Assembly (NCBI GenBank): GCA_003254885.1
Contig: QANT01008167.1
Coordinates: 1 to 43,757 of the forward strand
Length of the DNA: 43,757 bases
Reading direction: 5' to 3'
Source: Purshia tridentata
Taxonomy: Eukaryota > Streptophyta > Magnoliopsida > Rosales > Rosaceae
In this document: positions 32,121 to 43,215 of the stretch, one piece after another
How the letters are laid out: each line of letters opens with the position of its first letter
Numbering within the stretch: position 1 is the first letter of the stretch
Translations under genes and position numbers: made by a program
The notes under the pieces: model-generated
What the model saw: the letters and a program-made list of their open reading frames with translations, nothing else
The model's database searches: none
What the model was told of the DNA's origin: nothing

Positions 32121-33308
32121 CTAGCTCAGCTGCACTATGGAGGTGAAGGAGATCGATAAAGAAGAGAGGTGGAGCAGCAGCAGTAGCATCGTCACCAGCG
32201 GTGGAAGTAGTAGCGCTGCCAGCTGCCACGTGGTCTGATTGGCTGAATTAGGACATGCTATCGCTGCAGGCGGCGGAGAAGTAATATTATTGACCAGTAA
32301 GTGTGGTGTGTCGAGGTGGCTCGGAGGAGGCTGCCTTCTTGAACTGGAGGGGATGGGGGCAGGTGAAGGTGAGGTGGTAGGCAGTGGTGGGAGGACTTGG
32401 ACATGCAGCTTGAGGCCCATGGCACAGTGGCCCGGTCGCCCACACATGAAATACCTGCTTCCTTCTTCCTCAAGTTGGATCACCGTCTCTCCGTCGTTGT
32501 ACGTCTCAATTGGATTCACTGTGCGACACAACTCGTACTCCATTCTCCTCACCTCCACCACGTCGTGCACCGGCGTGTACGTGAATACTACCACAAATTA
32601 ACGTACTATTTCATATATATATCTCAGTAATATATTCCTTTGACTCCCCTTGAACCGATTAATTCAACCAATTAATTCAACAAATTATTAAGAAATTTCG
32701 ACAAATTAAAGAAAGAAGAAAACATTTTGGTCAAAAAAAGAAAAAAAAGAAAGAAGAAAACAAAAAGGAAACTGATCGACATATATTCAAGAAGATATAT
32801 AGTGCTGTACAGTGTACACTGAGCCATATAGATATGCATTTATATGATTAATTGATCAATAATCACGTATATGTTGACGTGGAAATTAATCTTTAGAAAA
32901 AGAAAGTTTAGAGAATTAGGCCGCGAAAATGTAAATTACTAAAATGCATGTGTTAATATTATTTTTCCTCGATCAGTTTCATTTTCTGAGCAACCAAACA
33001 GAAACTAGCTAGCTAGTCTTTAACGTATGAACAAACCGCTAAGATTAATAAAGATTGCATAGAAATTAAGAAATTAAGTGAGAGATGATCGCGCAATGAA
33101 TTAAGGTGGGTATAGGTTTCATACCGAGAGAGTCGCCGACGTGAAAGGTGGCCTGAGTAGCCCATGCTCGGAGGTTGGAGGAGAGATCCCAACCGGAAGC
33201 TCCACCAACAGAGTGGTTGGTCGCAGCCGAGACGCAACGGAACAAGATCGATGCGAATATCACCACCACGAGAGCCTTCACTGCCCATCCTGCCCTCAAT
33301 CCCTTCAT
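32121..33308 (-). CDS. Phytocyanin (uclacyanin-like), GPI-anchored, Leu at axial copper position
   Basis: Two exons (33308-33125 and 32587-32121), joined at the intron position usual for phytocyanins, give 216 residues. An N-terminal signal peptide (AVKALVVVIFASILFRCVSA) leads into a plastocyanin-like domain at about 30-127. The type-1 copper ligands are H69, C110 and H115; the residue at the fourth, axial position is L120 (GHCAMGLK). Uclacyanins and plantacyanins have Met there and stellacyanins Gln. The disulphide pair would be C82 and C116. A Pro/Ser-rich arabinogalactan-like region follows, then NNIT and a hydrophobic tail (LLLPPLVTMLLLLLHLSSLS) typical of a GPI signal. The protein is therefore expected on the outer face of the plasma membrane. 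Copper should still bind, with a raised redox potential. The substrate or partner is unknown. Confidence 0.9.
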
Positions 33309-34843
33309 TTTCCTTCGAATCGATCGATCAAACTCTAGCTAGGCCGGTGTACTACTCGATCGTACGTACTGTGTACTTCTCTACTCTCTAGTATACAAAT
33401 CAGATTAAGCACCACATTAATTCATCGAATCAGCATTATGATCGATTAAGCTAGTTACATGCTATCAAAGATTATTGTGTATGCATACAAATTAAAGAAA
33501 AAGACTCGATCCGCCAAAAAAATGACAGAATAATATTGTATAATCATCAAGAAAATGACAGAATTGAATGAAGAAACAAGAAGATGGAAACTACCAAAAG
33601 GTTCTTGATGCGTTGACGATGGTGATGATGACGACGATGATGAGAGTGTATATCAGCGCGCAGAAGAGAAATTAAGCTATATAGAACGCGAAGTGATCGA
33701 TTCTACTCTCAAGTCACCGTGTTTGCCATCTTTTATAGAGAGAGATATAGAAAGAGAAAGATTGAGAGGCGGCGTTACGTTGCTTGTTAGTTGTTACAGT
33801 GAACATTCTGTTATAGCTCTGCACATGCCACGTACATGTCTGTTAGTTATATTTATGGCGCGTGCAAAATTCAAAGCACCCCAAATATTTTTCATCAATC
33901 ATCTCACCCCTAATAACTACTTAATTAATTACCATTTCCGTTCTTCAGAAAAGGGAAAAAAAAAAAAGAGGCAAACAAACAAACCATCATAATATATACA
34001 AAATTTTAATTTCATCACAATATTTAGGTTGATCATGAATCTCATGTATTTACAACAAGTAATAAACAATCATTTCTCATGTGCCACTATCCTTAATAAT
34101 AAAAAAATTGAGATATAGACTTATACTTAGTGTCTTTAATAATATTATTAAATTATCCATCACTGAATTTCGATCCAAAAATTTGTAATATATTCTGGGT
34201 TACTTTCTCTCTTAATATTTAACATGTCTAGTTCTAATAAGCATATTTTATTATATTCTATTATCTTCTTTGTTGGTACGTAGCTACATTATATTATATT
34301 GTAATGAGTCCACTAATCATGTGGAAGAATCTTATAATTAAGTTTAATTGGGCAAATTAGAAAAATGTCATATATTTGATGCATTAAGTACATATTGTAT
34401 ATGATGTGTTTAATATATGTTTGATATATAAAAAGTAATAACTTAAATTTTAGAAAGAGAAAGTTTGTTAAACCCGTAGGTTGAGCTTAACCCGAGAACC
34501 GGGTGGGTAATTTGAGCTGAACCTGAGTTGAGAAAATTATCCAGTGATTCGAGTTGCACGTTGCCCTCAGCAATGACAAAAATACTCGAGAATCCAGAAT
34601 AATAAAGTTGATTACTTTTCGGTACTTATTTTAACACAGTGACAGTAGTGAAGTTAATTTTAAGTCGGTACAAAAAAGTAATTTAATAATATAATATAAT
34701 TACTGATTACACACACTCCAAGTCCTAAATGGTCGCCGGCCAAAGAAAGAAGAATCCAATCTGACTTGCCACTACCAGTAGCAGTATAGCCACACAGTCA
34801 CACGCATCAGAGACAGAGAGAATAGAACAGGGAGGAGTCTGAG
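33309..34843. other. Divergent intergenic region (phytocyanin / FEY)
   Basis: This holds the promoters of the minus-strand phytocyanin gene and the plus-strand FEY gene. A CTATATAG motif at 33677-33684 could be the phytocyanin TATA box, which would imply a long leader or a leader intron. An A-run lies at 33956-33968. A less AT-rich patch at 34468-34560, with CCCG/CGGG words, resembles a repeat remnant. No coding sequence was found. Confidence 0.45.
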
Positions 34844-36323
34844 ATGGCGACGACGTCGTCTGATTCGAACAAGAAGAAGAAGGAGGGATTGGGATGGATA
34901 GAGTGGCTGAGAGGTTGGTTGTATTTGGTGTACGAGATGCTGTTCCAGAGAATCGGGGCCAGCCACTTGCAAAATCCCCTGCCTTTGCCTCCCGTCAACG
35001 ACCTCACATGCATTGTCACTGGATCCACCAGTGGTATTGGCCGCGAAATTGCCAGGTTTGGATTCACTCTATTACTTATTGTTTGGTTCCTGAGAAAACG
35101 ATACGAATGAAATTTGGCTAGTCCTTTTCTTTCCTTTTGGAAATCGTACTCTAGGGCTTGGAATTAGATTGCTTAAACATTAAACGGATGGAGCTCTGGT
35201 GGTTGTCTATTGAACAGGCAGTTGGCGGAGTCCGGGGCGCATGTTGTAATGGCAGTGAGGAATACGAAAGCAGCTAATGATTTGATCCAGAAGTGGCAGA
35301 ATGAATGGTCTGGAATGGGCCTTCCTCTAAATATTGAGGTAACTTCAACTCAATGTATTATCTACATGGCATATTATTACACCCATTTCAAACTTCATCT
35401 TGTTAATCACTTATCAGCGTCTGCTTACCATATAACTTTAGAGTCTACTTTTTGACCAACTCTTGGGCATATAAGCTATAGGACAATTGCAGTTTTTGAA
35501 TAGTGAGACCTTATTTCCTAGTTCAACTTGTCAGCATCTGTAGTACAACATATAATCCCTTCCACTCTCTTCTTTCTTGGCCAAATTGTAACTTTCCACA
35601 TGCGGGATGTCTGACATAATATTGTGAATTTTACAGGTAATGGAACTTGATCTGCTCTCCTTGGATTCTGTCGTGAGATTTGCCGAAGCCTGGAATGCGC
35701 GTTTAGGACCTCTCCATGTTCTTATCAATAATGCTGGGATATTTTCAATTGGGGGTTGGTCTTTCTGACATATTTACTTGATTCAAAGCTTTATCCCTTC
35801 AGATGTTTCCCTATCTAAACACTAGGTTTTTTGTAATCATAGTATTAATATCAATTACATCCTCTTTCTGGCGGCCATCAATTTTAGGTACTGTAATAGT
35901 AAAATGAGTAATTTACACCAGCCTCCTCTAAGGTTGAGTGAATGTTTTCAAGAGTTAGAGGTGCTATTGAAAAACTTCTTTTCTTTTCTTTTCCAGTCTA
36001 TGGTAGTTCTTCAGGTTATGAGCGAAATGTGTATACGTTTTATAGTAGTATTTCTTTCAGAACCTGATTTGTTTTTTACTGGTCTAACTCTGGCTTTGGT
36101 ATGTTCAGAGCCACAAAAGTTTTCAAAAGATGGGTATGAAGAACACTTGCAAGTGAATCATCTTGCTCCAGCACTGCTATCAGTATTGCTATTGCCATCC
36201 CTTGTTAGAGGATCTCCAAGTCGAATTATTAACTTGAATTCCATTGTAAGTTCCATGATCTTCATGCATAGAATCATGCAAGCATGTTCTTATGCTTCTA
36301 TAGGTAAATATGATATGTATGCA

Positions 36324-36366
<43 letters not shown>

Positions 36367-37962
36367 GATAGGTCCTCTATGATGGATATGTCCAATTCTC
36401 ATTTTTTATACCCTTAATTTACAGTTAAGTTGTCATGTGCTCTGTCCTCCTTTATGCAGATGCATTATGTTGGCTTCGTTGACACAGAAGACCTGAACGT
36501 TGTTTCTGGCAAAAGAAAATATACAAGCTTAGTGGGTTACTCAAGCAGCAAGCTGGCACAGGTGCTATTATAAGCCTTTATCGATTGCAATTGCTTCCAT
36601 ATCTTAGGAAAAAAGTAATCTTGTGTTCCTATCTAGGTCAGTGGTGCTGGATTCAGGTCCTTTTGATCTGTAAATTGTTTAACTACTCTGCATTATATAT
36701 ATTTGAAGTACAACGTGTGTGTTTTTATGTTTATCTTTTTCATTACTTGATGCTTTACATTGAGCAAGTACCTTGATGATTAGGTGCTATAACTATAATA
36801 TCTGTTTGTCATTTTTTGCTTACTCATTTTTCCTTTTGCTGTTTCGACATCTCCTCTGATCTCTCATCTTTATTTGCTTGTAACAACTAATTGTCCACTT
36901 CCCAAGGCTGCACACTTGCACGTGCACATAATGAAATTTGAATTTTTAACTGTGATTATCTATTTTCTGAAGCTGCAAACAGGAAACTTATATCCTGGTT
37001 GTCTTTGGGTTGCAGATTATGTTTAGTAGTGTGCTACATAAACGGCTGCCAGCTGAATCTGGCATTACTGTAGTATGCGTTTCACCTGGAATTGTCCAGA
37101 CAAATGTTGTGAGTATCTTGATGCATTCCTCGACACCACAACCCCCGCGGCCCCCCCCCCTCCCTCCTCCTCCTCCTCCTNTCCCTCCTCCTCCTCCTCC
37201 TCCTCCTCCGCCCTCTTGTTATATCGAAGAATGATGTACCTTCTAGATTTCTATATAATGGTTTGGATTGACTGTCTAGGAATATAAAACTCCATTTATG
37301 TGCACATACTATAATGGATTTTATGTATCACATTGTGTTTCCTTCAAACTGAGTCCAACAGTGTTAAAGTATCAAATGATTTACATACTCTGCTGTTTAC
37401 AAACTTTTGAATTTTAATTGGATGCTGAAGTATATCAGTTTTATCTCTTACTGTTTGATCTTTAATGAATTGTAGGCAAGGGATCTTCCCAAAAGTGTTC
37501 AAGCTGGTTATCATCTTATGCCCTATTTTATTTTTAGTGCTCAAGAAGGTGTGTCTTCTTGCTATTACATTTCATTTATGATATTACCATAATATAGAGA
37601 TTAATAGATATAAGTTAATGAAGATAACCTGAAGCAGGTTTTGTTTAGTCCTTGATGAATTATTATCATCACATTTTCTTTTTCTTTTATTGTAATCAGG
37701 TTCCAGGAGTGCTCTCTTTGCAGCCACTGATCCTCAGATTCCTGAGTACTGTGAATTGTTGAAAAGTGATGACTGGCCTGTTTGTGCTTTCATTTCTCAA
37801 GATTGCCGTCCAACGAATCCTTCTGAAGAAGCTCACAATGTTGAAACTTCTCACAAACTGTGGGAGAAGACATTCGAGATGATTGGCCTTCCATCTGATG
37901 CTGTGGAGAGGCTTATAGAAGGGGAAGAAGTTTCATGCAGATATGGAGCTGATAGGGGGTAG
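34844..37962 (+). CDS. FEY: Short-chain dehydrogenase/reductase FEY (FOREVER YOUNG)
   Basis: Eight exons give 372 residues: 34844-35055, 35218-35338, 35637-35754, 36109-36245, 36460-36561, 37016-37108, 37476-37548 and 37700-37962, with all phases consistent. The NAD(P)-binding motif TGSTSGIG is at 59-66, NNAG at 142-145, the catalytic Ser at 195 and the YxxxK pair at Y223/K227, so the SDR catalytic set is complete. Remembered similarity to Arabidopsis FOREVER YOUNG is close along the whole length (NPLPLPPVNDLTCIVTGSTS, VCAFISQDCRPTNPSEEAHN). FEY was described from leaf-positioning and meristem defects; its substrate is unknown. The N-terminal segment is basic, then hydrophobic (WIEWLRGWLYLVYEMLFQ), and may associate with a membrane. 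The long frame in the third intron is intron sequence and includes a CA microsatellite. Confidence 0.95.
36325..36363 (+). repeat. (CA)n microsatellite in FEY intron 4
   Basis: About 19 uninterrupted CA dinucleotides lie in the intron between FEY exons 4 and 5. They are non-coding and likely to vary in length. Confidence 0.95.
37141..37212 (+). repeat. C-rich/(CCT)n microsatellite with an N in FEY intron 6
   Basis: A CCT-rich tract interrupted by one ambiguous base (N at 37181) lies shortly after the exon 6 donor site. The N and the repeat suggest an uncertain repeat length in the assembly. It does not affect coding sequence. Confidence 0.95.
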
Positions 37963-40364
37963 CCTTATTTTGTGATACCAAAAAGTCTGTGCCAAATGCT
38001 GAACCTAGATAATGTCCCAAGGATGTTTTCATAGTTGAATGCAGAGTTTGGTGACCATATTTTGAAATGGAAGGGAGACTGGAGTGCCACAATCATTTTG
38101 GTAAGCATTTGAAGAGATGGTTCTGCCTTGTACACCATTTTTATTATTAGATTTTCTTTTTGTGGGTGTAGACACAGTAAACAATTATAAACATTTGATC
38201 CTCCTATTTGCTTCATTCTCCCTTCTCACTTGAGGAATTCTTTCTGTAACCTAATGTTTTTCATAGACCAATTTATCAAATTAGACAAGTGTAGGAGCAC
38301 AAGGATAGATTGATCTTATATGAATGACTAATGTCTAATAGTTCTTAATGACCTACAATGCCGTTGACTTTATGAATGTACATGCCTTATGTGGCCATGG
38401 CTTCTAAAATGCATCTATCTGCAAGCTAAGCAAGCGCAGCTTTTATTTTCAATTGACATGTTCAGGAACCTTTGTTTGTCTGCAATGAGCTTGTTTTCTA
38501 GTTTGAGCGTCAGTTTACATGGGTTGACTGGTCGGACAGAATTTGGTGCTCGATTTACATGGATTTTATTAGTGGGTAAAAGCATATACATTTGTTGCGC
38601 AGGCTTCCTCAACTATGGTTGATTTTCTCAGCTCATGGCCCTAGTTTAAACATTCTTTTGTAATACCATTTTGTTTTCTTTATTTTTGACGATTTCTTTT
38701 TATCGGCGGACCTTATATTAGAAAACAACTCTCACTCTCGTACAAACGTATATATGTAATGTCACACAGTTTTAAGGCAACATTGTTTTCCAGTGTATAA
38801 AATAAGAAAATGAGAAATATATGGCTCAAATTTTTTAAACAATAATCGGATGGAGATATGTAAACTGTATACGCATCGCGAGTGTACGATCTAGTATATA
38901 GATTGATTGAAGTTTTGAAGTTGAAAACAGGAAATGAGGATTTGAAAATAAAATTTGAAAGGAGGATGGAAGGTGAGGAAACACGTGTCAGGCTGTGAGT
39001 TGTCAAATAAAGGCAAATAATACAGTCATTTAGGATTTTGAGTGAGATTTGATTTCTTTCACATATACACTCAACTGCTTACAGTGGACCATTTACCATT
39101 GCTTCTCACAGACTCACAGTCAGAGCATATATACACCGATACACGTTACTCTTCATTCCTTTTCATTGCGATGTATAAATAATTAAAGAGTAGATAAGAA
39201 CGTCCCTCACTTGACCCATTTTGCCCATTTCCGCCAGACCGTGCACCGTTAATTGCAGCAGTCTTCTCCTCCGTCTTCGGTGACTCTCTCTCTCTCTCTT
39301 GTTTATCTCCCCCATTTTTGAATATTCATCTTTTTCTTAATCTCTCTGTGCGTTTTATATTTTGTTATAAGACTAGCTTTGTTACATTACATAGTGATAC
39401 TGGACTCGCTTGGCAGGCCATGTATATCCTCCTCTAAATAAAACTCTGCCTCACAAACCTTTTTTCTTTTGGCCTAGCTCGTGGCTCAGGCTCACCAACT
39501 TGTTACTTATGCTTAGCCATTTTTCTGTTGATTCTTATGCTTCATTCAAAGATTGATCTTGTGATCGTTTCCATGGGATGAGCAACAAAAAGAAAAAAGA
39601 AACGATTGAATTGGATAGTTAGTATGATCATTAAAAGTATATTACACTTCACGTTACTCATCTGCTTCATTTTCTGTACATTCTGGGGCCGGGCAGATAA
39701 ACAATTGGAGTTATATATATTCTTTCAAATGGGTATTTAGTTTTGTTTTTATTGTATTAAATGTGCATTTAGTTAGTCAATCTGTTTTATTGAGAGGAAG
39801 AATAGGAAAAGTCAAAGAAATGAGTTAATTATGAAAAACGAGATCATGGGAACAGAGCTTATGAGCCGATGACTGGTGTTGTCCTGATTGACTAATGACG
39901 AAACGAATGAATAGTTTGTTTGATATGCAATGAAATGATGTATTTCTGTTTTCACATTATTATTATTATTTTTATTTATGAATTGTTTCTCGAGATCCGC
40001 GCAATAATATTTTCTTCTTCTACACCAAGGCAAAGGTGCCTGTGGCTTTGTGGAGGTGCTTCTATTCTGAGAACAGGAATCAGAAGAATTAAATAAATGT
40101 ACGGTCTCGTTTTAAATGCGTTTCACCACACTTCTCTCTTTGTGGTGTACAGGACAGAAGAGAAGCATTATTGATTAGACAATTGCATTGGCCCCTTGGC
40201 CCCTGTTCACTGTCTTCTATTTCTATATCTAACTGTTAATACAACTATTACAAAACCATACATCTTCTTTATTTTAACTTTTTTGCTTTTTTCTTTTGAA
40301 TTTTGAAAGCACATTTGGTGGTGGCTTCCAAACTTTGTCAAGGGCAGGCCAAGGAGTGTAGGAG
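37963..40364. other. FEY 3' UTR, AT-rich spacer and possible distal promoter of the NAB gene
   Basis: The first few hundred bases are probably FEY 3' UTR. The remainder has no supported gene. At 39174-39180 there is a TATAAAT box, and about 110 bases later a CT-rich stretch (TCTCTCTCTCTCTCT, 39284-39300) of the type seen in plant leaders. This may be the promoter and first non-coding exon of the NAB-domain gene that begins at 40365, joined by a leader intron. That is inference. Confidence 0.35.
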
Positions 40365-42402
40365 ATGAAAATGGAGAATCCAAGTCCAATTATTCCAATA
40401 AGGAGCTTAAACAAGTGCAGCAGCAACAGCATTAACACCACCACCAAACCCACCTGGCTTCTGTCCATTCTTGCTGGTACAAACCTTTCACTCTCCTTCA
40501 CAAGTTACCATTACCTACTTTTCCTTTTACGGTTTTACCCTTTACCTGTGTTGCATGCAATGCATACATGGATAGTTTTATTTTATTTATTTTAATGATG
40601 ATGTGACTACGTTTCAGTTTAATCTGTTTGAATTTGAAATCTGAAAGATGGATGCCTTGCCTTGTATCAGTATATAATTGATTTTGTTGATATTCGAGAC
40701 AACGACCTTTCTGTTCAAGCGTTGCTATCAATGCACATTGCTCTAGACTCTTTTTTATACGCAGGCAGCAGGCTTCATTATTTGAAAAGTCACGTGCAGT
40801 AAAATTTTATCTGAATTACTGATGTGAAATTTGTGAAATATAATAATCCATGGTAGACATTATGTGAAAGCTAATGAAAATAAACATTCATATATATGGT
40901 TGGTGCAAATTTTTTCTTTGATAGGGATGAGCGTGACAAGACCCTTTCAACTGAAGGGCGCAAAATCAAATGGGTCCTTTTTATTTTGGTGTTTTCTGGT
41001 TTAAGTAGACAGGAGGTGGTAGTATATAATTATATATATCAAGGGCCATGACCCACTGATCCTGACCTTACTTGCATAAAACACAATAGTACTAGTCGGT
41101 GCGTAGTAATAGTCACACTGCTCATCTGTGCCATGGCTGCTTTTACCATGAATCTCAATTCAAAATTTTACTCTCGTCTCTATCTATCTTCCCCCGTTAA
41201 GCTCACAATTTGTGTGTTTCTTTTGATCCACATCCTACATTTGGGCCGGCCAGCTCATCAGAAACATTTTTCTTTTATTGAAAATATGGCGTATTTGAAA
41301 AATTGGGGGTTAGATTTAAACATATACTTTCTATCTGATAGGAGCAATGGTAATTAAATATGAGCTGAGGGTTGTAATTCAAACATTGGATGTGTTACTT
41401 GTTATGTCAGATGTTGAAGAGAGGATGAAGATGTTGGCATTGAACACATCTCAAGATCAAGACAATGGCGGGGACACCTTTTCAGAGCGAGCAGAAGCTT
41501 ACTACAAAAGACGCCCTCAGCTGCTCTCTCTTCTACAAGACTTGTACAATGCCTACCTCACCTTATCTGACCGTTACATTCAAACAATTGCCAAAACTTA
41601 TCATCACCCTTCACACTCTTCTGATCGAATCTCAACCATCTATAATAATGAATACTATTACTATGACCAACAAGATGATGGTGAGACTAGCCAGATTGAT
41701 TCGGACATTGAGAGCTCCCTCTCGTATCAGCTACCTCCATCAATACTTCCTACAGGTAATGGTCGGGAGAAGGATGATACCATGTTGTCGAATTTTGATG
41801 CTATTGTTACGGAGATTGTGATGAAGAATGTGGAATACGATATCTTACTTCATGAGGCCAAAGCTACAGAAAGGCGATACACTGAGTCCTCAAGGAAGAT
41901 AGAGTTGCAGAAGAGCTTACTTGAGGTGTTGGAGTCTGAAAGGCTCGTATTACTGCATGAGAATGCCAAGCTGGGGTACAAAGTGAGTGCATTGCTGGAA
42001 GAGAACAAAGCCCTTGCGTCGGAGTCTCTGTTCATGAGGAGGAAGGCTGGTGAGCTGGGTAGGTGTTTGCTGAAGATGAGAGAGGATCACAGGGTGTGCA
42101 TGCTTAGCCGGAAAATCGAGGACCTGCAGGGACAGATTTATGGGTTGGAGAAGAGGAACAAGGAGTACTATGAGCAACTTGTGAAGAGAGATCAACAAGA
42201 AGATGAAGAAAGAGGCATGGACAAGAAAAGGAATGGTAATCAAGTGGATTTGGTGGTTTGCTTTCAGATGGGGAAGATTAATCAGAGGTTGAAGAGAAGT
42301 GGTAGTATTAGTAATGATCATGGGAAGAAGGGTTCTAGTTGGTGGGGAAGGGTCAAGAACATGGACTTGTTTCTATGTGGACTTAATCCAAGTTCTACTT
42401 GA
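40365..42402 (+). CDS. Kinase-interacting (KIP1-like) family protein with NAB domain
   Basis: Two exons (40365-40476 and 41411-42402) give 367 residues; the intron is 934 bp and splits an Ala-Asp junction. Residues 28-98 (KPTWLLSILADVEERMKMLA, SERAEAYYKRRPQLLSLLQD, LYNAYLTLSDRY) form the NAB (NET actin-binding) domain. The usual leading WWxSH piece is missing, as in the shorter kinase-interacting proteins of this superfamily. The rest (about 165-300) is charged and heptad-like (LEVLESERLVLLHENAKLGY, LEKRNKEYYEQLVKRDQ), consistent with a long coiled coil. NET-type proteins bind actin and link it to membranes; others were found through binding to receptor kinases. Its precise subfamily and partner are not clear. 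The frame upstream of 41411 is intron sequence ending TTATGTCAG. Confidence 0.85.
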
Positions 42403-42654
42403 TTTGATGGTGTTAGTTTGCTGTCTGTGCAAACTTGCTCTGCCTAAGATTAGAGAACAATTTATTTTTAATATATATATAGATCTTTTATCTTTGCGTT
42501 CGTGATTGTATTGGCTTTAAAATTATGTCAAGACCTGTGGAATATAACAAGTAGATAGTTACTAGTACATAACTTATTGAAAGCATCCAATACTATAGGC
42601 ATGCAGTTGGCTGAGTTGTAGTAATGCATACATATAATTGAAAGAAATGAACAA

Positions 42655-43215
42655 TTAATTGTGATGAGAGTGATGAGGATAAAGGCGAATTGGAAGTCCT
42701 TTGGTAGGAAGAAGAACAGGATCCATTAAGATTTTCTCGTCAGGAAAAACCTTCTCCCACTTGTATCGAGTGACTGTGTTATGCATGAACACCAGAGCAT
42801 ATTCGTTGCCGGGACACATTCTCGGTCCTCCTCCAAATGGAACATACGAATAAGGACTTGGTCCTTGTCCTTCATACCTTGACGGATTAAATTCCTCTGG
42901 ATTTGGGAAGTATTCTGGGTCTTTATGTGTGGCATACGCATTCCAGTGTAACTATATATATGTCATTCATCACACTATTACTATTTGAATGATAAATTAA
43001 TTAGAGTTAATTAATATTAATACGTACCTTCATTCCCTTTGGAATTAGATATCCTTCGTAGACGAAGTCGGTAATGGCCTCTCTAAAAGTTCCCATAACA
43101 GGTGGCAACAATCTCAACACTTCACAAGCCACGCTCCATGAATATTTCATCTTTTGTACGTCTTCCCAGTTCAGCAACTCTCCTGCTGCTTTTGAATTTG
43201 CAATCTCCATGTGCT
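42655..43215 (-). CDS. Cytochrome P450, CYP716-like, C-terminal two exons (partial)
   Basis: Two exons are visible: 43215-43028 and 42951-42655, spliced in phase to a TAA stop. They cover the last 160 residues of a P450. Present are the ExxR of helix K (EVLR), the SRYEG segment equivalent to PxRF, the haem loop [11 protein letters not shown] with its Cys ligand, and the end [12 protein letters not shown]. Wording such as [28 protein letters not shown] and TFREAITDF is close to CYP716 enzymes, which oxidise triterpene skeletons such as beta-amyrin in the ER membrane. After MCPGNEYA the usual four residues (ARLEI-type) are absent, so helix L is one turn shorter. The 5' part is not found in the remaining 540 bases; it may lie beyond the window behind an intron, or be lost. 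Function or pseudogene status is open. Confidence 0.85.

Noticed and set aside
35904..36108. Open frame upstream of FEY exon 4
   Set aside because: Intron 3 sequence; it ends with TATGTTCAG before the conserved exon and is not similar to SDR proteins.
41347..41410. Upstream 21 codons of the long NAB-gene frame
   Set aside because: The sequence ends TTATGTCAG, a 3' splice site, and joining it to exon 1 at 40476 restores the WLLSILADVEERMKML wording of the family. The segment is intron.
40365..43215. A triterpene biosynthetic gene cluster around the CYP716-like P450
   Set aside because: No oxidosqualene cyclase, acyltransferase or glycosyltransferase gene is present; the neighbours are a NAB protein and FEY.
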